From the NCBI GenBank assembly GCA_900545915.1, contig URAV01000012.1, positions 21,391-85,390 of the forward strand: 64,000 nt of DNA. The letters run 5' to 3'. Origin of the DNA: an uncultured Porphyromonadaceae bacterium. Its GTDB lineage: Bacteria > Bacteroidota > Bacteroidia > Bacteroidales > Coprobacteraceae. Shown piece after piece: positions 25,118-34,713 of the stretch. How positions within the stretch are numbered: position 1 is the first letter of the stretch; each line of letters begins with the position of its first letter. The position numbers were made by a program, and so were the translations under genes. The notes under the pieces were generated by a model. It was not told the DNA's origin. It did not search any database and saw only the letters and a program-made list of their open reading frames with translations.

Positions 25118-27790
25118 TTATTTAACAGTTACTTCCTCTTTCAGTTCGACCATAGCAGAAGAAGGACCTACGGATATTTCGAACAATCCGGGTTCTACAA
25201 CTCGCTGCATATCGGCATTGATCAATGAAAAATGTTCGGGAGTTAAAATAATCTCTACGGTTTTCTTTTCTCCCGGAGCTAATTCTACACGAGAAAATCC
25301 TTTTAAAGCTTTTCCGGAAAGCGACACACTACTAATCTTATCGGTCAAATACAACTGGCATATTTCTGTACCTCGTACTTTACCTGTATTCTCAACAGTA
25401 AAAGAAACAGTAAGATTCTCATCCTTGTTTATTTCTTCAGCAGACAACCGCATATCTCCATACTTAAATGTCGTATAACTAAGTCCATGACCAAATGCGT
25501 ATAACGGAGTCGTATTTCCATCTACGTACCAATGTTTGAAAGAACGTTTTTTCAGATAAGTAACCGGTAACTGTCCCTGTGAACGAGGAACACTGACAGT
25601 CAATTTACCCGAAGGATTGATATCTCCGAAAAGAGCCTCCACAACGGCTTTTCCACCAAACTCTCCCGGATACCAAGCATCTAATATAGCATCGGAATAT
25701 TCATCTACCGGAGTCATTACGAACGGACGACCATGCATCAATACCGTAGCTGCCGGACATCCGGATGCACGCACAGCTTGCAACAGCTTGACATCTCGTT
25801 CATTCATATTCAAATTCTGCCGGTCTTTCCCCTCTCCGACAAGATTCATCGATTCTCCTACAACGACAATGGTAATATCCGACGTGCGTGCCGAAGCAAG
25901 AACACGATTACATAAAGCATCGGCAGACATCGCACTACCGACAAGCCTCCATTCGATAGAAGTCCATGCATTATCATCGATTTCTGCATATTCCACCTGT
26001 ATCGGAAGTATCTGTCCGGCTTGTAAACGAATACGATATGTACCATTATTTTTACCATTATCCCACTGATCGACGACCAGCTTTCCGCCTAAATACAATT
26101 TGCTCCAATTATCTGCAGACATTTTGAACTCATACTCTCCGGTTACAGGCGCTTTTATCACCCCTTTCCAACGAGCTGAAAACATATCTCTGTTCACACC
26201 CGGAACCGGACTTAAATTATGCCAATAATGCGAAATCTCAGGGTCTACACTCTTATATGCCGGAGTTCCTTTCAGGTCTATTCCATTAAAAAACTCGACA
26301 TAAACTCCATTCTTACCGCCGGCTTCCGTATATAGGACCGAATTAGGAATAGATTTGAAAGAATCCTCTATCTGACTTTCTATAAAATCGATACGGACAT
26401 CGTTACCGAATTTATCTTTTAACGCCTCATATACTGTAATCCCTCTTGCCTGAGCCGGAGAATAACCGCCCAACAACGACTGATTTGCCAGTTCTCCCAC
26501 AAGAGTAATACGTTTGATGTTCTGTTTAAACGGCAATGTGTTTTTTGCATTCTTCAGCAAAATCAACGATTCTCGAGCAGCTCTCAAAGCCAAAGCCTTA
26601 TGTTCCGCATTATCTTCGGCTAGAGTAGCCAGAGAGTCAGCCGTATAAGGGTTCTCGAATAATCCCAAACGGAATTTCAGTCTTAATACATCGGCAACCC
26701 TACTATCGAGAACTGCTTCATCCAACGTTCCGTTTTTAACTGCTTCGACAACAGCTTTTTGAAAATCATCATAAGGGAAATCGTAAAACTGCATATTCAA
26801 TCCTGCTTTAAGAGATTTAACAACAGCATCTTCAGTATCCACAGCCGTATGATGATCGTTTACCTGTCTTCTTATAGCTCCTAAATCCGATACTACAATA
26901 CCGTCAAAACCCCACTCTTCACGTAAGATTTTAGACAACAGCCATTCATTCGCAACGCAAGGAATTCCGTCAATATCATGATAAGCGGCCATTACTCCTT
27001 GAGCATGTCCCTCTTTCACCGCTTTTTCGAAAGTATATAAATGGAATGAACGGGCTTCTCGTTCGCCGATATTAACCGATGAGGCATTTGTCCCCGATTC
27101 CGGAATACCATGAATACCGAAATGTTTAGGCTCTGATGCCACAGTATTATTATCTTTCAAATCATTGCCTTGCATACCTTTTACAAGATTAACCCCTAAT
27201 CGAGAAGTCAAATACGGATCTTCGCCGAAAGTTTCCTCAACACGTCCCCATCTTATTTCGTGAGCAAGATCCAAATTCGGACCCAATATGAAATGCACGC
27301 CATGAGCACGGGCTTCTGTAGCAATGACCCTCCCTATCGAATAGAGCATGGTCGTGTCCCAACTTGAAGAATTACCGATAGGAATAGGGAAAGCTGTACC
27401 CTTTACACCTTGATAGCCGTGCAACCCTTCTTCTATAAAAAGCAAAGGAATACCCAAACGCGAGTTTTCCACCGCATGTTTTTGTATAAGATTAGCTACT
27501 GCAGCATGAGCAGGATATAAATCATGAACAGCTCCTATACACATGCTATCTACAAAATGCTTCAACTGTTCATCGGATAAAGTGTTTTCGTCTATGACAA
27601 TTTCTTTTGCCGACAACATATCAAGCTGAGCAGCCTTCTCTTCGACTGTCATACGTCCTAATAAATCTTGTACGCGAGTTTCGACAGGTAGTGACGAATC
27701 CTTGTAATCTACTTTATTGCTACAAGCGACAAAAGCCGATACAAAAGCGCATAGCAATACGCTCCGGGTAATTTTTTTTCTCTCTCTCAT
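25118..27790 (-). CDS. glycoside hydrolase family 3 beta-glucosidase-like lipoprotein with PA14 domain
   Basis: An exo-acting beta-glycosidase, probably beta-glucosidase or xylosidase. The 890-residue protein carries lipobox FVAC (Cys23), so it is membrane-tethered. The GH3 N-terminal barrel (about residues 40-370) includes the nucleophile motif GIVVSDLGA with Asp302 and the substrate-contacting PKHFGIHG. The GH3 C domain starts near 400 and is interrupted by a PA14 module (about 480-620, VYVEFFNGIDLKGTP to WTSIEWRL). A fibronectin III-like domain closes the protein (TVENTGKVRGTEICQLYL). No SusC/D or regulator is adjacent, so it is not in a classical polysaccharide-utilisation locus in this window. 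A small palindrome CGGATT-N6-AATCCG lies about 40 bases upstream. Confidence 0.94.
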   Translation of the reverse strand: MRERKKITRSVLLCAFVSAFVACSNKVDYKDSSLPVETRVQDLLGRMTVEEKAAQLDMLSAKEIVIDENTLSDEQLKHFVDSMCIGAVHDLYPAHAAVANLIQKHAVENSRLGIPLLFIEEGLHGYQGVKGTAFPIPIGNSSSWDTTMLYSIGRVIATEARAHGVHFILGPNLDLAHEIRWGRVEETFGEDPYLTSRLGVNLVKGMQGNDLKDNNTVASEPKHFGIHGIPESGTNASSVNIGEREARSFHLYTFEKAVKEGHAQGVMAAYHDIDGIPCVANEWLLSKILREEWGFDGIVVSDLGAIRRQVNDHHTAVDTEDAVVKSLKAGLNMQFYDFPYDDFQKAVVEAVKNGTLDEAVLDSRVADVLRLKFRLGLFENPYTADSLATLAEDNAEHKALALRAARESLILLKNAKNTLPFKQNIKRITLVGELANQSLLGGYSPAQARGITVYEALKDKFGNDVRIDFIESQIEDSFKSIPNSVLYTEAGGKNGVYVEFFNGIDLKGTPAYKSVDPEISHYWHNLSPVPGVNRDMFSARWKGVIKAPVTGEYEFKMSADNWSKLYLGGKLVVDQWDNGKNNGTYRIRLQAGQILPIQVEYAEIDDNAWTSIEWRLVGSAMSADALCNRVLASARTSDITIVVVGESMNLVGEGKDRQNLNMNERDVKLLQAVRASGCPAATVLMHGRPFVMTPVDEYSDAILDAWYPGEFGGKAVVEALFGDINPSGKLTVSVPRSQGQLPVTYLKKRSFKHWYVDGNTTPLYAFGHGLSYTTFKYGDMRLSAEEINKDENLTVSFTVENTGKVRGTEICQLYLTDKISSVSLSGKALKGFSRVELAPGEKKTVEIILTPEHFSLINADMQRVVEPGLFEISVGPSSAMVELKEEVTVK

Positions 27791-28002
27791 TTCTTTTCAT
27801 TTATATATTAAAAGTTTCCTGATTAAAAACGGATTTGGCTTAATCCGGTTATCGGCTTATTCCCCCTTACGACCAATAAATATATTGTTATCTCATCATA
27901 CAAGAAAAGATTCATGGATTATCTTCTCCTCAATATACCGACACCCTGCGGCAATTTATATAAAATACTCCAAACAATCAAAATATAAACAAAAGTATTT
28001 TC

Positions 28003-28030
28003 AAAAAACCGAAAAGACCGTTCGATTTTT
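28003..28030 (-). terminator. terminator of the minus-strand unknown lipoprotein gene
   Basis: Read on the minus strand, AAAAATCGAA pairs with TTCGGTTTTT (one G-U), followed by more T. It lies between the unknown lipoprotein and the GH3 gene. Confidence 0.55.
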
Positions 28031-28061
28031 ATGTAAATACTTCTCCAATGTTGTACCTTAT

Positions 28062-28487
28062 TTAATCAAGCAAATAGCCATCGGTAAACGTTACCTTATA
28101 ACCATCCAAAATGCCGGAAAGATAATTTCCGCTAACTATAATATCATCGAAATAACTGTAACCATCGGAAAATTCCATATCAATAGAATGTCCGTAAATA
28201 CTCCAGTCCCAATAAAAATATTCAGAAAACGTATCTAAAAGATCTCCTGTATATATATTATAATAATCGTATCGTATTATTCCTCCTCCGTCCAAATAAA
28301 AAGACAGCTCTCTACGACATTCAGTATAATCGTTTTCATCATAAAAATCTACCCAGACCCTATTACATAACATCTCAGCAGTATCCTGATCTTTTCCGAA
28401 ACTGATTTCTTCACACGAAAAGAATACTGTACAGAAAATAAACAGAACAATCGTAACAATACCCGACTTATTTACCCAATTGCACAT
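28062..28487 (-). CDS. small lipoprotein of unknown function
   Basis: Not recognised. The start used gives 141 residues with a lipoprotein signal (TVFFSC, Cys25). A longer frame from 28616 would overlap the ileS promoter region and has a poor N terminus. After the signal, the protein is very rich in Tyr, Asp and Gly, with short strands, for example SFYLDGGGIIRYDYYNIYTG and MEFSDGYSYFDDIIVSGNYLSG. This beta-rich, lipocalin- or META-like small-domain pattern is common among Bacteroidetes periplasmic lipoproteins. The gene is divergent from ileS and upstream of GH3 with its own terminator, so it is probably a single-gene unit. Confidence 0.65.
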   Translation of the reverse strand: MCNWVNKSGIVTIVLFIFCTVFFSCEEISFGKDQDTAEMLCNRVWVDFYDENDYTECRRELSFYLDGGGIIRYDYYNIYTGDLLDTFSEYFYWDWSIYGHSIDMEFSDGYSYFDDIIVSGNYLSGILDGYKVTFTDGYLLD

Positions 28488-28515
28488 TTCTCTGTCGTTA
28501 ATTATACAAAACATA

Positions 28516-28523
28516 CAAATATA
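28516..28523 (-). promoter_or_regulatory. -7 element for the unknown lipoprotein gene
   Basis: Minus-strand TATATTTG matches TAnnTTTG. The start of transcription would be near 28509, about 22 bases before the chosen ATG, which rules out the longer reading frame. Confidence 0.5.
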
Positions 28524-28626
28524 GCGAAATATCCCGCTTTTGACAGAAAAACCGATAAAACAATAATAAAATAATATCTGCATACATTTTATCATTACAA
28601 TAAAGCTGTTTTTCATTGATTTTTCG

Positions 28627-28634
28627 TACCTTCG
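28627..28634 (+). promoter_or_regulatory. -7 element for ileS
   Basis: TACCTTCG fits the TAnnTTYG pattern. Transcription would begin near 28641, which supports the ATG at 28670 over an upstream in-frame ATG at 28616. Confidence 0.42.
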
Positions 28635-28669
28635 GGGCGATTTTTGAAAGCAGTAATATTTTATCAGAT

Positions 28670-31600
28670 ATGAGTAAAAAGTTTACCGAATATTCTCACT
28701 TCGATTTATCCGAGATAAACAAAGAGGTACTGAAAAAATGGGATGAAGAAAATGTATTCCACAAAAGTCTGGAAGTCCGTGAAGGTTGCCCGTCTTTCGT
28801 ATTTTATGAAGGACCACCTTCTGCAAACGGAATGCCGGGTATTCATCATGTAATGGCTCGATCGATTAAAGATATCTTTTGCCGTTACAAAACAATGAAA
28901 GGGTTTCATGTAAAACGCAAAGCCGGCTGGGATACTCACGGATTACCTGTAGAATTAGGTGTAGAAAAAGCACTCGGAATCACTAAGGAAGATATAGGGA
29001 AGACGATTTCCGTAGCCGATTATAATGCTGCATGCCGTAAAGACGTGATGAAATATACCCGTGAATGGGAAGACCTTACTCATAAAATGGGATATTGGGT
29101 AGATATGAACGACCCTTATATCACGTACGATAATCGTTATATCGAAACTCTGTGGTGGTTATTGAAACAACTTTATAATAAAGGACTCCTCTACAAAGGA
29201 TATACAATTCAACCTTATTCTCCGGCCGCAGGAACTGGATTAAGTTCACATGAACTAAATCAACCGGGATGTTACAGAGATGTAAAAGACACGACTGTAG
29301 TCGCCCAGTTTAAAATGAAGAACCCGAAACCGGAAATGGCAGAATGGGGAACTCCTTATTTTCTTGCATGGACGACGACACCTTGGACACTACCGTCAAA
29401 TACTGCATTATGCGTAGGTCCAAAAATAGAGTATGTTGCCGTACAATCTTATAACCCTTATAGCGGAAAACCCATCACAGTAGTTTTAGCAAAGGCTTTA
29501 TTGAATACTCATTTCAATCCGAAAGCGGCAGACTTAGCTTTAGAAGATTACAAACCCGGAGACAAACTGATTCCCTATAAAGTGATCGCCGAATATAAAG
29601 GTCCGGACTTGGTAGGAATGGAATATGAGCAACTGATCCCATGGGTCAATCCGGGAAAAGGAGCTTTCCGTGTCATTTCGGGAGATTATGTAACAACCGA
29701 AGACGGTACAGGTATCGTGCATATTGCTCCGACCTTCGGTGCTGATGACGCTCAAGTTGCCAAAGCTGCAGGAATACCTCCGTTACAAATGGTCAATAAA
29801 AAGGGTGAATTGCGTCCAATGGTAGATCTTACCGGAAAGTTCTATTCACTCGATGAGCTGGACGACGCATTTGTAAAAGAATGTGTAAACGTCGATTTAT
29901 ACAAAGAATACGCCGGACGTTTCGTAAAAAATGCGTATGACCCGAACCTCACCGATAAAGACGAAACTCTCGACATTTCTATCTGTATGATGATGAAAAT
30001 CAATAATCAGGCATTCAAGATAGAAAAACATGTACATAATTATCCGCACTGTTGGCGTACCGACAAACCGGTATTATACTATCCGTTGGACAGTTGGTTT
30101 ATCAAATCAACGGCTTGTAAAGATCAGATGATAGAACTGAACAAGACCATCAACTGGAAACCGGAATCTACCGGAACAGGACGTTTCGGAAAATGGCTGG
30201 AAAACTTGAATGACTGGAACTTGAGTCGTTCCCGCTACTGGGGTACACCTCTCCCTATTTGGCGTTCGGAAGAGGGAGAAGAAAAATGTATCGGATCGGT
30301 AGAAGAATTATATAACGAAATAGAAAAATCCATCGCTGCAGGATTCATGAAATCGAATCCATACAAAGAAAAGGGATTTGTACCGGGCGAATATAAAAAA
30401 GAAAACTACGACAAAATCGATTTACACAGACCATACGTCGATGATATCGTGTTAGTATCGGAAAACGGGAAACCGATGAAACGAGAAAGCGACTTAATCG
30501 ATGTGTGGTTCGACTCGGGCGCAATGCCTTATGCTCAAATACATTACCCATTTGAAAACAAAGAGCTGCTCGACAGTCACGAAGTGTACCCGGCAGACTT
30601 CATTGCCGAAGGAGTAGATCAAACACGCGGATGGTTCTTTACCCTCCATGCCATTGCCACAATGGTTTTCGGCAGCGTTGCTTACAAAGCTGTGATCTCA
30701 AACGGACTTGTGCTTGACAAAAACGGGAATAAAATGTCCAAACGGTTAGGCAATGCCGTTGATCCGTTCTCTACGATCGAGAAATACGGTTCAGACCCAT
30801 TGCGTTGGTATATGATCACCAACTCATCGCCATGGGATAATTTAAAATTCGATATAGACGGTATAGAAGAAGTTCGCCGAAAATTTTTCGGGACACTCTA
30901 CAATACCTATTCATTTTTTGCTTTATATGCAAATGTGGACGGATTTACATTCTCCGAACCGGAAATTCCCGTAACAGAACGTCCTGAAATAGACCGCTGG
31001 ATTATTTCTTTGTTGAATACTCTCATAAAAGAGGTCGATGAACATTACAATAATTTCGAACCGACCCGTGCAGGACGTGCCATTTCCGACTTCGTTAACG
31101 ATAATCTAAGCAACTGGTATGTGCGTCTTAACCGGAAACGGTTTTGGGGAGGAACGATGGATGCAGATAAACTGTCTGCTTATCAGACTCTATACACATG
31201 TTTGGAAACTGTCGCCGCACTCATGGCTCCCATAGCACCGTTCTTTGCAGACCGGTTGTTCAGAGATCTGACATCCGCAACCGGACGCTCTGACAAATCG
31301 GTACATCTATGCGATTTCCCGACTTTACATCCGGAATATATCGACAAGACCTTAGAAGAACGTATGCAAATAGCTCAGGATATTACTTCTATGGTACTTG
31401 CATTGCGAAGAAAAGTAAATATCAAAGTACGTCAACCTCTAACGGCATTAATGTTGCCCGTTTTAGACGAAAAACAAAAAGAGGAGATCAAATCGGTTAA
31501 AGATTTGATATTAAATGAAGTAAATGTAAAAGAGCTAAATTTCGTAGATAATACGGCCGGGATACTCATAAAACGGATCAAACCAGATTTTAAAAAGCTC

Positions 31601-32095
31601 GGACCTCGCTATGGAAAAATCATGAAGCAATTAGCCGCAGCTATCGCATCAATGGAACAGGAAGAAATAGCTCGTTTCGAAACCGAAGGAGAATTTACGT
31701 TCGATATCGAGTCTCAGCAAGCTACGATAGAATTGAATGATGTGGAAATTATTTCTGAAGATATTCCCGGATGGTTAGTTGCCAACGAAGGAAGGTTGAC
31801 CGTAGCTCTCGATATTACAGTTACAGAAGAACTTCGTCTTGAAGGAATAGCCCGAGAATTGGTTAACCGAATACAGAACATCAGAAAAGCAAACGGCTTT
31901 GACATTACAGATAAAATAACTGTAAGACTGACCAGTCATTCCGAAACAGATTCTGCAATAAACAAATATAAAGATTACATAGCAAAACAAGTGCTTGCAG
32001 ACTCGATAGAAATAGTAAATGCCATATCCGATGAAAATTATACAGATTTGGATTTCGATTCATTCAAATTACAAGTATCTGTAACAAAAGCATAA
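28670..32095 (+). CDS. ileS: isoleucyl-tRNA synthetase
   Basis: Charges tRNA-Ile with isoleucine. The start used gives 1141 residues, beginning MSKKFTEYSHFDLSEINKEV as in related bacteria. The class I HIGH-like element sits in PPSANGMPGIHH (residues 49-60) and KMSKR at 688-692. The editing (CP1) domain occupies about 200-400, and the anticodon-binding domain follows the Rossmann core. The C-terminal zinc-binding Cys cluster of E. coli-type enzymes is absent, as in the second IleS type with DxS-like C-terminal extensions. It heads a series ileS, dksA-like, lspA, DUF4296 that is conserved in many Bacteroidetes. Confidence 0.97.
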   Translation: MSKKFTEYSHFDLSEINKEVLKKWDEENVFHKSLEVREGCPSFVFYEGPPSANGMPGIHHVMARSIKDIFCRYKTMKGFHVKRKAGWDTHGLPVELGVEKALGITKEDIGKTISVADYNAACRKDVMKYTREWEDLTHKMGYWVDMNDPYITYDNRYIETLWWLLKQLYNKGLLYKGYTIQPYSPAAGTGLSSHELNQPGCYRDVKDTTVVAQFKMKNPKPEMAEWGTPYFLAWTTTPWTLPSNTALCVGPKIEYVAVQSYNPYSGKPITVVLAKALLNTHFNPKAADLALEDYKPGDKLIPYKVIAEYKGPDLVGMEYEQLIPWVNPGKGAFRVISGDYVTTEDGTGIVHIAPTFGADDAQVAKAAGIPPLQMVNKKGELRPMVDLTGKFYSLDELDDAFVKECVNVDLYKEYAGRFVKNAYDPNLTDKDETLDISICMMMKINNQAFKIEKHVHNYPHCWRTDKPVLYYPLDSWFIKSTACKDQMIELNKTINWKPESTGTGRFGKWLENLNDWNLSRSRYWGTPLPIWRSEEGEEKCIGSVEELYNEIEKSIAAGFMKSNPYKEKGFVPGEYKKENYDKIDLHRPYVDDIVLVSENGKPMKRESDLIDVWFDSGAMPYAQIHYPFENKELLDSHEVYPADFIAEGVDQTRGWFFTLHAIATMVFGSVAYKAVISNGLVLDKNGNKMSKRLGNAVDPFSTIEKYGSDPLRWYMITNSSPWDNLKFDIDGIEEVRRKFFGTLYNTYSFFALYANVDGFTFSEPEIPVTERPEIDRWIISLLNTLIKEVDEHYNNFEPTRAGRAISDFVNDNLSNWYVRLNRKRFWGGTMDADKLSAYQTLYTCLETVAALMAPIAPFFADRLFRDLTSATGRSDKSVHLCDFPTLHPEYIDKTLEERMQIAQDITSMVLALRRKVNIKVRQPLTALMLPVLDEKQKEEIKSVKDLILNEVNVKELNFVDNTAGILIKRIKPDFKKLGPRYGKIMKQLAAAIASMEQEEIARFETEGEFTFDIESQQATIELNDVEIISEDIPGWLVANEGRLTVALDITVTEELRLEGIARELVNRIQNIRKANGFDITDKITVRLTSHSETDSAINKYKDYIAKQVLADSIEIVNAISDENYTDLDFDSFKLQVSVTKA

Positions 32096-32105
32096 ATTCG
32101 GTATT

Positions 32106-32148
32106 ATTACCCCAGTAATTTTGTATATTGGGGTAATTTCCTTATTTT
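32106..32148 (+). terminator. terminator after ileS
   Basis: Perfect 9-bp stem ATTACCCCA/TGGGGTAAT with a 14-base loop, followed by TTCCTTATTTT. The T-rich tail (TATTTTCG) also resembles a -7 element for the next gene. Confidence 0.72.
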
Positions 32149-32232
32149 CGCATCATATTGCAAACTATATAACATTTACTATGTTATGTAGTAAATAAGA
32201 AAAAAGGTTATTCACTTAAAAACCGTAAACCT

Positions 32233-32610
32233 ATGAGTACAAAAACACGATATTCAGATGCAGAATTAGAAGAATTCCGCGCGATCATACAAGAAAAGCT
32301 CGACAAGGCTTACCGGGATTATGATCTGCTGAAGTCGGCGGTAATGAATGCTGACGGTAATGACACAACCGATACATCTCCTACATTCAAAGTATTGGAA
32401 GAGGGAGCTACGACATTATCGAAAGAAGAAGCCGGCCAGTTAGCTCAACGACAGATGAAGTTTATACAACATCTGCAAGCTGCCATGGTAAGAATCGAAA
32501 ATAAGACATACGGGATTTGCCGGGAAACCGGGGAATTGATTCCCAAAGAAAGATTACGGGCTGTCCCTCACGCTACACTCAGTATCAATGCCAAAAAAGA
32601 CCAGAAATAA
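32233..32610 (+). CDS. TraR/DksA-family regulator with degenerate zinc finger
   Basis: The 125-residue protein has an N-terminal coiled coil (about residues 8-90) with the acidic tip region DGNDTTDTSPT, as in DksA-like proteins that enter the RNA polymerase secondary channel. The C-terminal globular part TYGICRETGELIPKERLRAVPHAT has the DksA finger layout, but only one cysteine (Cys96) remains of the expected four, so zinc is unlikely to be bound. Single-Cys forms are frequent in Bacteroidetes. A small 8-bp hairpin (32174-32196) lies in its leader. It sits between ileS and lspA. Confidence 0.85.
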   Translation: MSTKTRYSDAELEEFRAIIQEKLDKAYRDYDLLKSAVMNADGNDTTDTSPTFKVLEEGATTLSKEEAGQLAQRQMKFIQHLQAAMVRIENKTYGICRETGELIPKERLRAVPHATLSINAKKDQK

Positions 32611-32642
32611 AATCGGGTCATTTTGAATCTGAGATACAAACA

Positions 32643-32700
32643 ACAATTCGACACTTGACGTATATGCAAAAGCATACGGGACAGGCGTCGAATTGTCTTT
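32643..32700 (+). terminator. hairpin terminator between dksA-like gene and lspA
   Basis: ACAATTCGAC pairs with GTCGAATTGT. Inside it, CGTA/TACG and TGC/GCA continue the structure around an AAAA loop. TCTTTAT follows. It may be a leaky terminator, since lspA starts 52 bases later. Confidence 0.5.
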
Positions 32701-32751
32701 ATCGGACATCCGTAATATGGAGAAATAACATCAAACACAGTCTAAAAGAGG

Positions 32752-33366
32752 ATGAAACTGACAAACGGGAAAATAGCTATACTGGTAATATTTTTAGTAT
32801 TATTTATCGACCAGTTTACTAAAATATGGGTCAAAACTCACATGTATCTGGGAGAAGATATCGAAATCACAAAATGGTTCTACATTCTATTTATCGAAAA
32901 CAATGGAATGGCTTTCGGTATAGAAATCATCAGTAAATTGTTTCTCAGCCTGTTTCGTATTGCAGCTGTCATTTTTATCGGTTACTATTTGTACAAAATA
33001 GTACATCGTCCTTTCAAAAAAGGATATGTCGTTTGCATTGCTCTCATCCTTGCCGGTGCATTCGGCAATATAATAGACAGCGTTTTTTATGGTATTATAT
33101 TCGACAACCCTACCCCTCCATTCGTCGCAACTTTATTCCCCGAAGGCGGCGGTTATCAGTCATTATTTCATGGAAAAGTCGTAGATATGCTCTATTTCCC
33201 TCTATTCCGGTTTTATTGGCCTGATTGGATTCCTTTTGTCGGAGGCGATTCTTTTGAATTTTTCCGACCGGTTTTTAATATAGCCGATTCGGCTATTACT
33301 ATAGGAGTAATTGTATTGCTGCTTTTTTATCGAAAATATTTAGCATCCGTGTCGAAGAACTACTAA
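32752..33366 (+). CDS. lspA: lipoprotein signal peptidase (signal peptidase II)
   Basis: Aspartic membrane protease that removes the signal peptide of prolipoproteins, needed by the many lipoproteins coded nearby. The 204-residue protein has four transmembrane helices. Catalytic aspartates are Asp109 in GAFGNIIDSVFYG and Asp179 in FNIADSAITIG. The substrate-contacting IENNGMAFGI block lies near residue 50. A loop of about 60 residues between the two aspartates makes it longer than E. coli LspA (164 residues), as is usual in Bacteroidetes. The DUF4296 lipoprotein gene follows at 10 bases. Confidence 0.95.
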   Translation: MKLTNGKIAILVIFLVLFIDQFTKIWVKTHMYLGEDIEITKWFYILFIENNGMAFGIEIISKLFLSLFRIAAVIFIGYYLYKIVHRPFKKGYVVCIALILAGAFGNIIDSVFYGIIFDNPTPPFVATLFPEGGGYQSLFHGKVVDMLYFPLFRFYWPDWIPFVGGDSFEFFRPVFNIADSAITIGVIVLLLFYRKYLASVSKNY

Positions 33367-33376
33367 ACAATCTTTT

Positions 33377-34186
33377 ATGAGATCGTTATTTTATATAGCT
33401 TTATGCAGTGTAATTTTTTGCTTTCTTTCGGCTTGTGACCGAACTCCCGATCACATTATCAAGCCTAAAGCAATGGAAGATCTCTTAATCGATATTCATA
33501 AATCAGAAGCGATTATCGAAAAAAACTATCAAAAATACGGTTCAATAGAACAGAAAGAAGAGGTGCGCAACGCCGTATTAAAAAAACATGGAGTAGATAA
33601 AGCATTATTCGATTCTTCTTTAATGTGGTACGGACACCATTTACCCAAATACATCAAGATATACGATAACGTTATAGCTCGTCTCAAAGAAGAAGATGAG
33701 GCTGTAAAAGTTTTGATTGCCGAAAACAATTCCCAACCTCTCTCCCGTCCCGGAGATTCCGTTAATATATGGCCGAAAGAACGGTTCTATGTCTTTGAAC
33801 CTTATATCGGACGGAGTATATTAACTTTCGATATTCCCGCAGACGATAATTACCAAGAAAAAGATATTTTTATTTTAAAACTGAAATTCAACATGTTGCC
33901 CAGAAGGAACGAACAATATCCTCGTGTAACATTAGCAGTGAAGCATAAAAACGACTCGATACGTTTCATCAGTTCCGATATTCGTAATAACGGATGGGCA
34001 ACATTCCGTGTCGAGTCCGATTCGTCTGCCATCAACAAAATATACGGAAACATCGTTGTCCCGTCACGCCCCGATTGGATAAAAACTTATGCCGACAGTA
34101 TTTCTCTCACCCGTATCCGTTATAAAAAGTCAGAAATAAAACGATCGGAAATAACAATAGAAAATGATTCTACTGTAACAGAATAA
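33377..34186 (+). CDS. DUF4296 lipoprotein
   Basis: The 269-residue protein has lipobox LSAC (Cys20). The DUF4296 domain spans about residues 25-115 (KPKAMEDLLIDIHKSEAII to YIKIYDNVI) and is mostly helical. The second half is beta-rich and includes ILKLKFNMLPRRNEQYPRVTLAV. DUF4296 genes lie directly after lspA in many Bacteroidetes, suggesting a periplasmic envelope role, but the function is not known. The next gene begins one base after its stop codon, so coupled translation is likely. Confidence 0.85.
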   Translation: MRSLFYIALCSVIFCFLSACDRTPDHIIKPKAMEDLLIDIHKSEAIIEKNYQKYGSIEQKEEVRNAVLKKHGVDKALFDSSLMWYGHHLPKYIKIYDNVIARLKEEDEAVKVLIAENNSQPLSRPGDSVNIWPKERFYVFEPYIGRSILTFDIPADDNYQEKDIFILKLKFNMLPRRNEQYPRVTLAVKHKNDSIRFISSDIRNNGWATFRVESDSSAINKIYGNIVVPSRPDWIKTYADSISLTRIRYKKSEIKRSEITIENDSTVTE

Positions 34187-34187
34187 A

Positions 34188-34580
34188 ATGAAACGGGGAT
34201 TTTTTGCACATTGCATTTGTTATAGAGAGCAAACATATTATAAACACATTCTTTTTCTAAATGAAAAAGATGAAATAATCGAAATTATTCCTTTTTTTAA
34301 TGAAACGGCAAATACTATTTTTATCGATGGAATTTTGATCGTCGTGTCTCTCTCATTCCAGATTCGTTTAAAAGAGTTTGTCTCTACACTAAAAAAACAG
34401 TTGGAAGATCCCAAGATTCAATTATCCCAAGCTGTTTTAGAAAATCCCGTATATAAAAACGACATGTCGAATATAGAAAACCGATGTTTATTATATAATA
34501 TTCCGGAAATATGCTGGGAAAGTGAACGTCCGGTATCTTCTCCTATCGAAATAAACGAAATCTTTCGACTCGGATCGTGA
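34188..34580 (+). CDS. conserved hypothetical protein downstream of DUF4296
   Basis: Not recognised. A 130-residue soluble protein with no signal peptide. A first half of alternating strands (YYKHILFLNEKDEIIEIIPF) is followed by one hydrophobic strand and a helical segment around residues 70-95. The start lies one base after the DUF4296 stop, strongly implying the same transcript. Codon use and base composition match its neighbours, so it is a genuine gene rather than a shadow. It may be a helper of the lspA/DUF4296 pair. Confidence 0.65.
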   Translation: MKRGFFAHCICYREQTYYKHILFLNEKDEIIEIIPFFNETANTIFIDGILIVVSLSFQIRLKEFVSTLKKQLEDPKIQLSQAVLENPVYKNDMSNIENRCLLYNIPEICWESERPVSSPIEINEIFRLGS

Positions 34581-34648
34581 CTGAAAATAATATAACAGAC
34601 CCGAATTAAAGCCGTAAGCAAAACCTCATATCATGATATTCCGTGACT

Positions 34649-34713
34649 GAAAAACATCATCGAAAGAAACTCTAAAATCTAACCTGTGCAAAATCTGTAC
34701 CGATTCTAAAATC
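34649..34713 (+). repeat. dispersed 65-bp intergenic repeat, copy 1
   Basis: Aligns without gaps to 41386-41450 with 13 mismatches (80% identity). It covers the 3' end of the aminotransferase gene and supplies its TAG stop codon and last codons. Confidence 0.7.

Noticed and set aside
25617..26069. Antisense open frame inside the GH3 gene
   Set aside because: Fully contained in a strongly supported gene and without recognisable motifs.
28488..28616. N-terminal extension of the unknown lipoprotein
   Set aside because: It runs through a -7 element on the minus strand and lacks a signal peptide at its own start.
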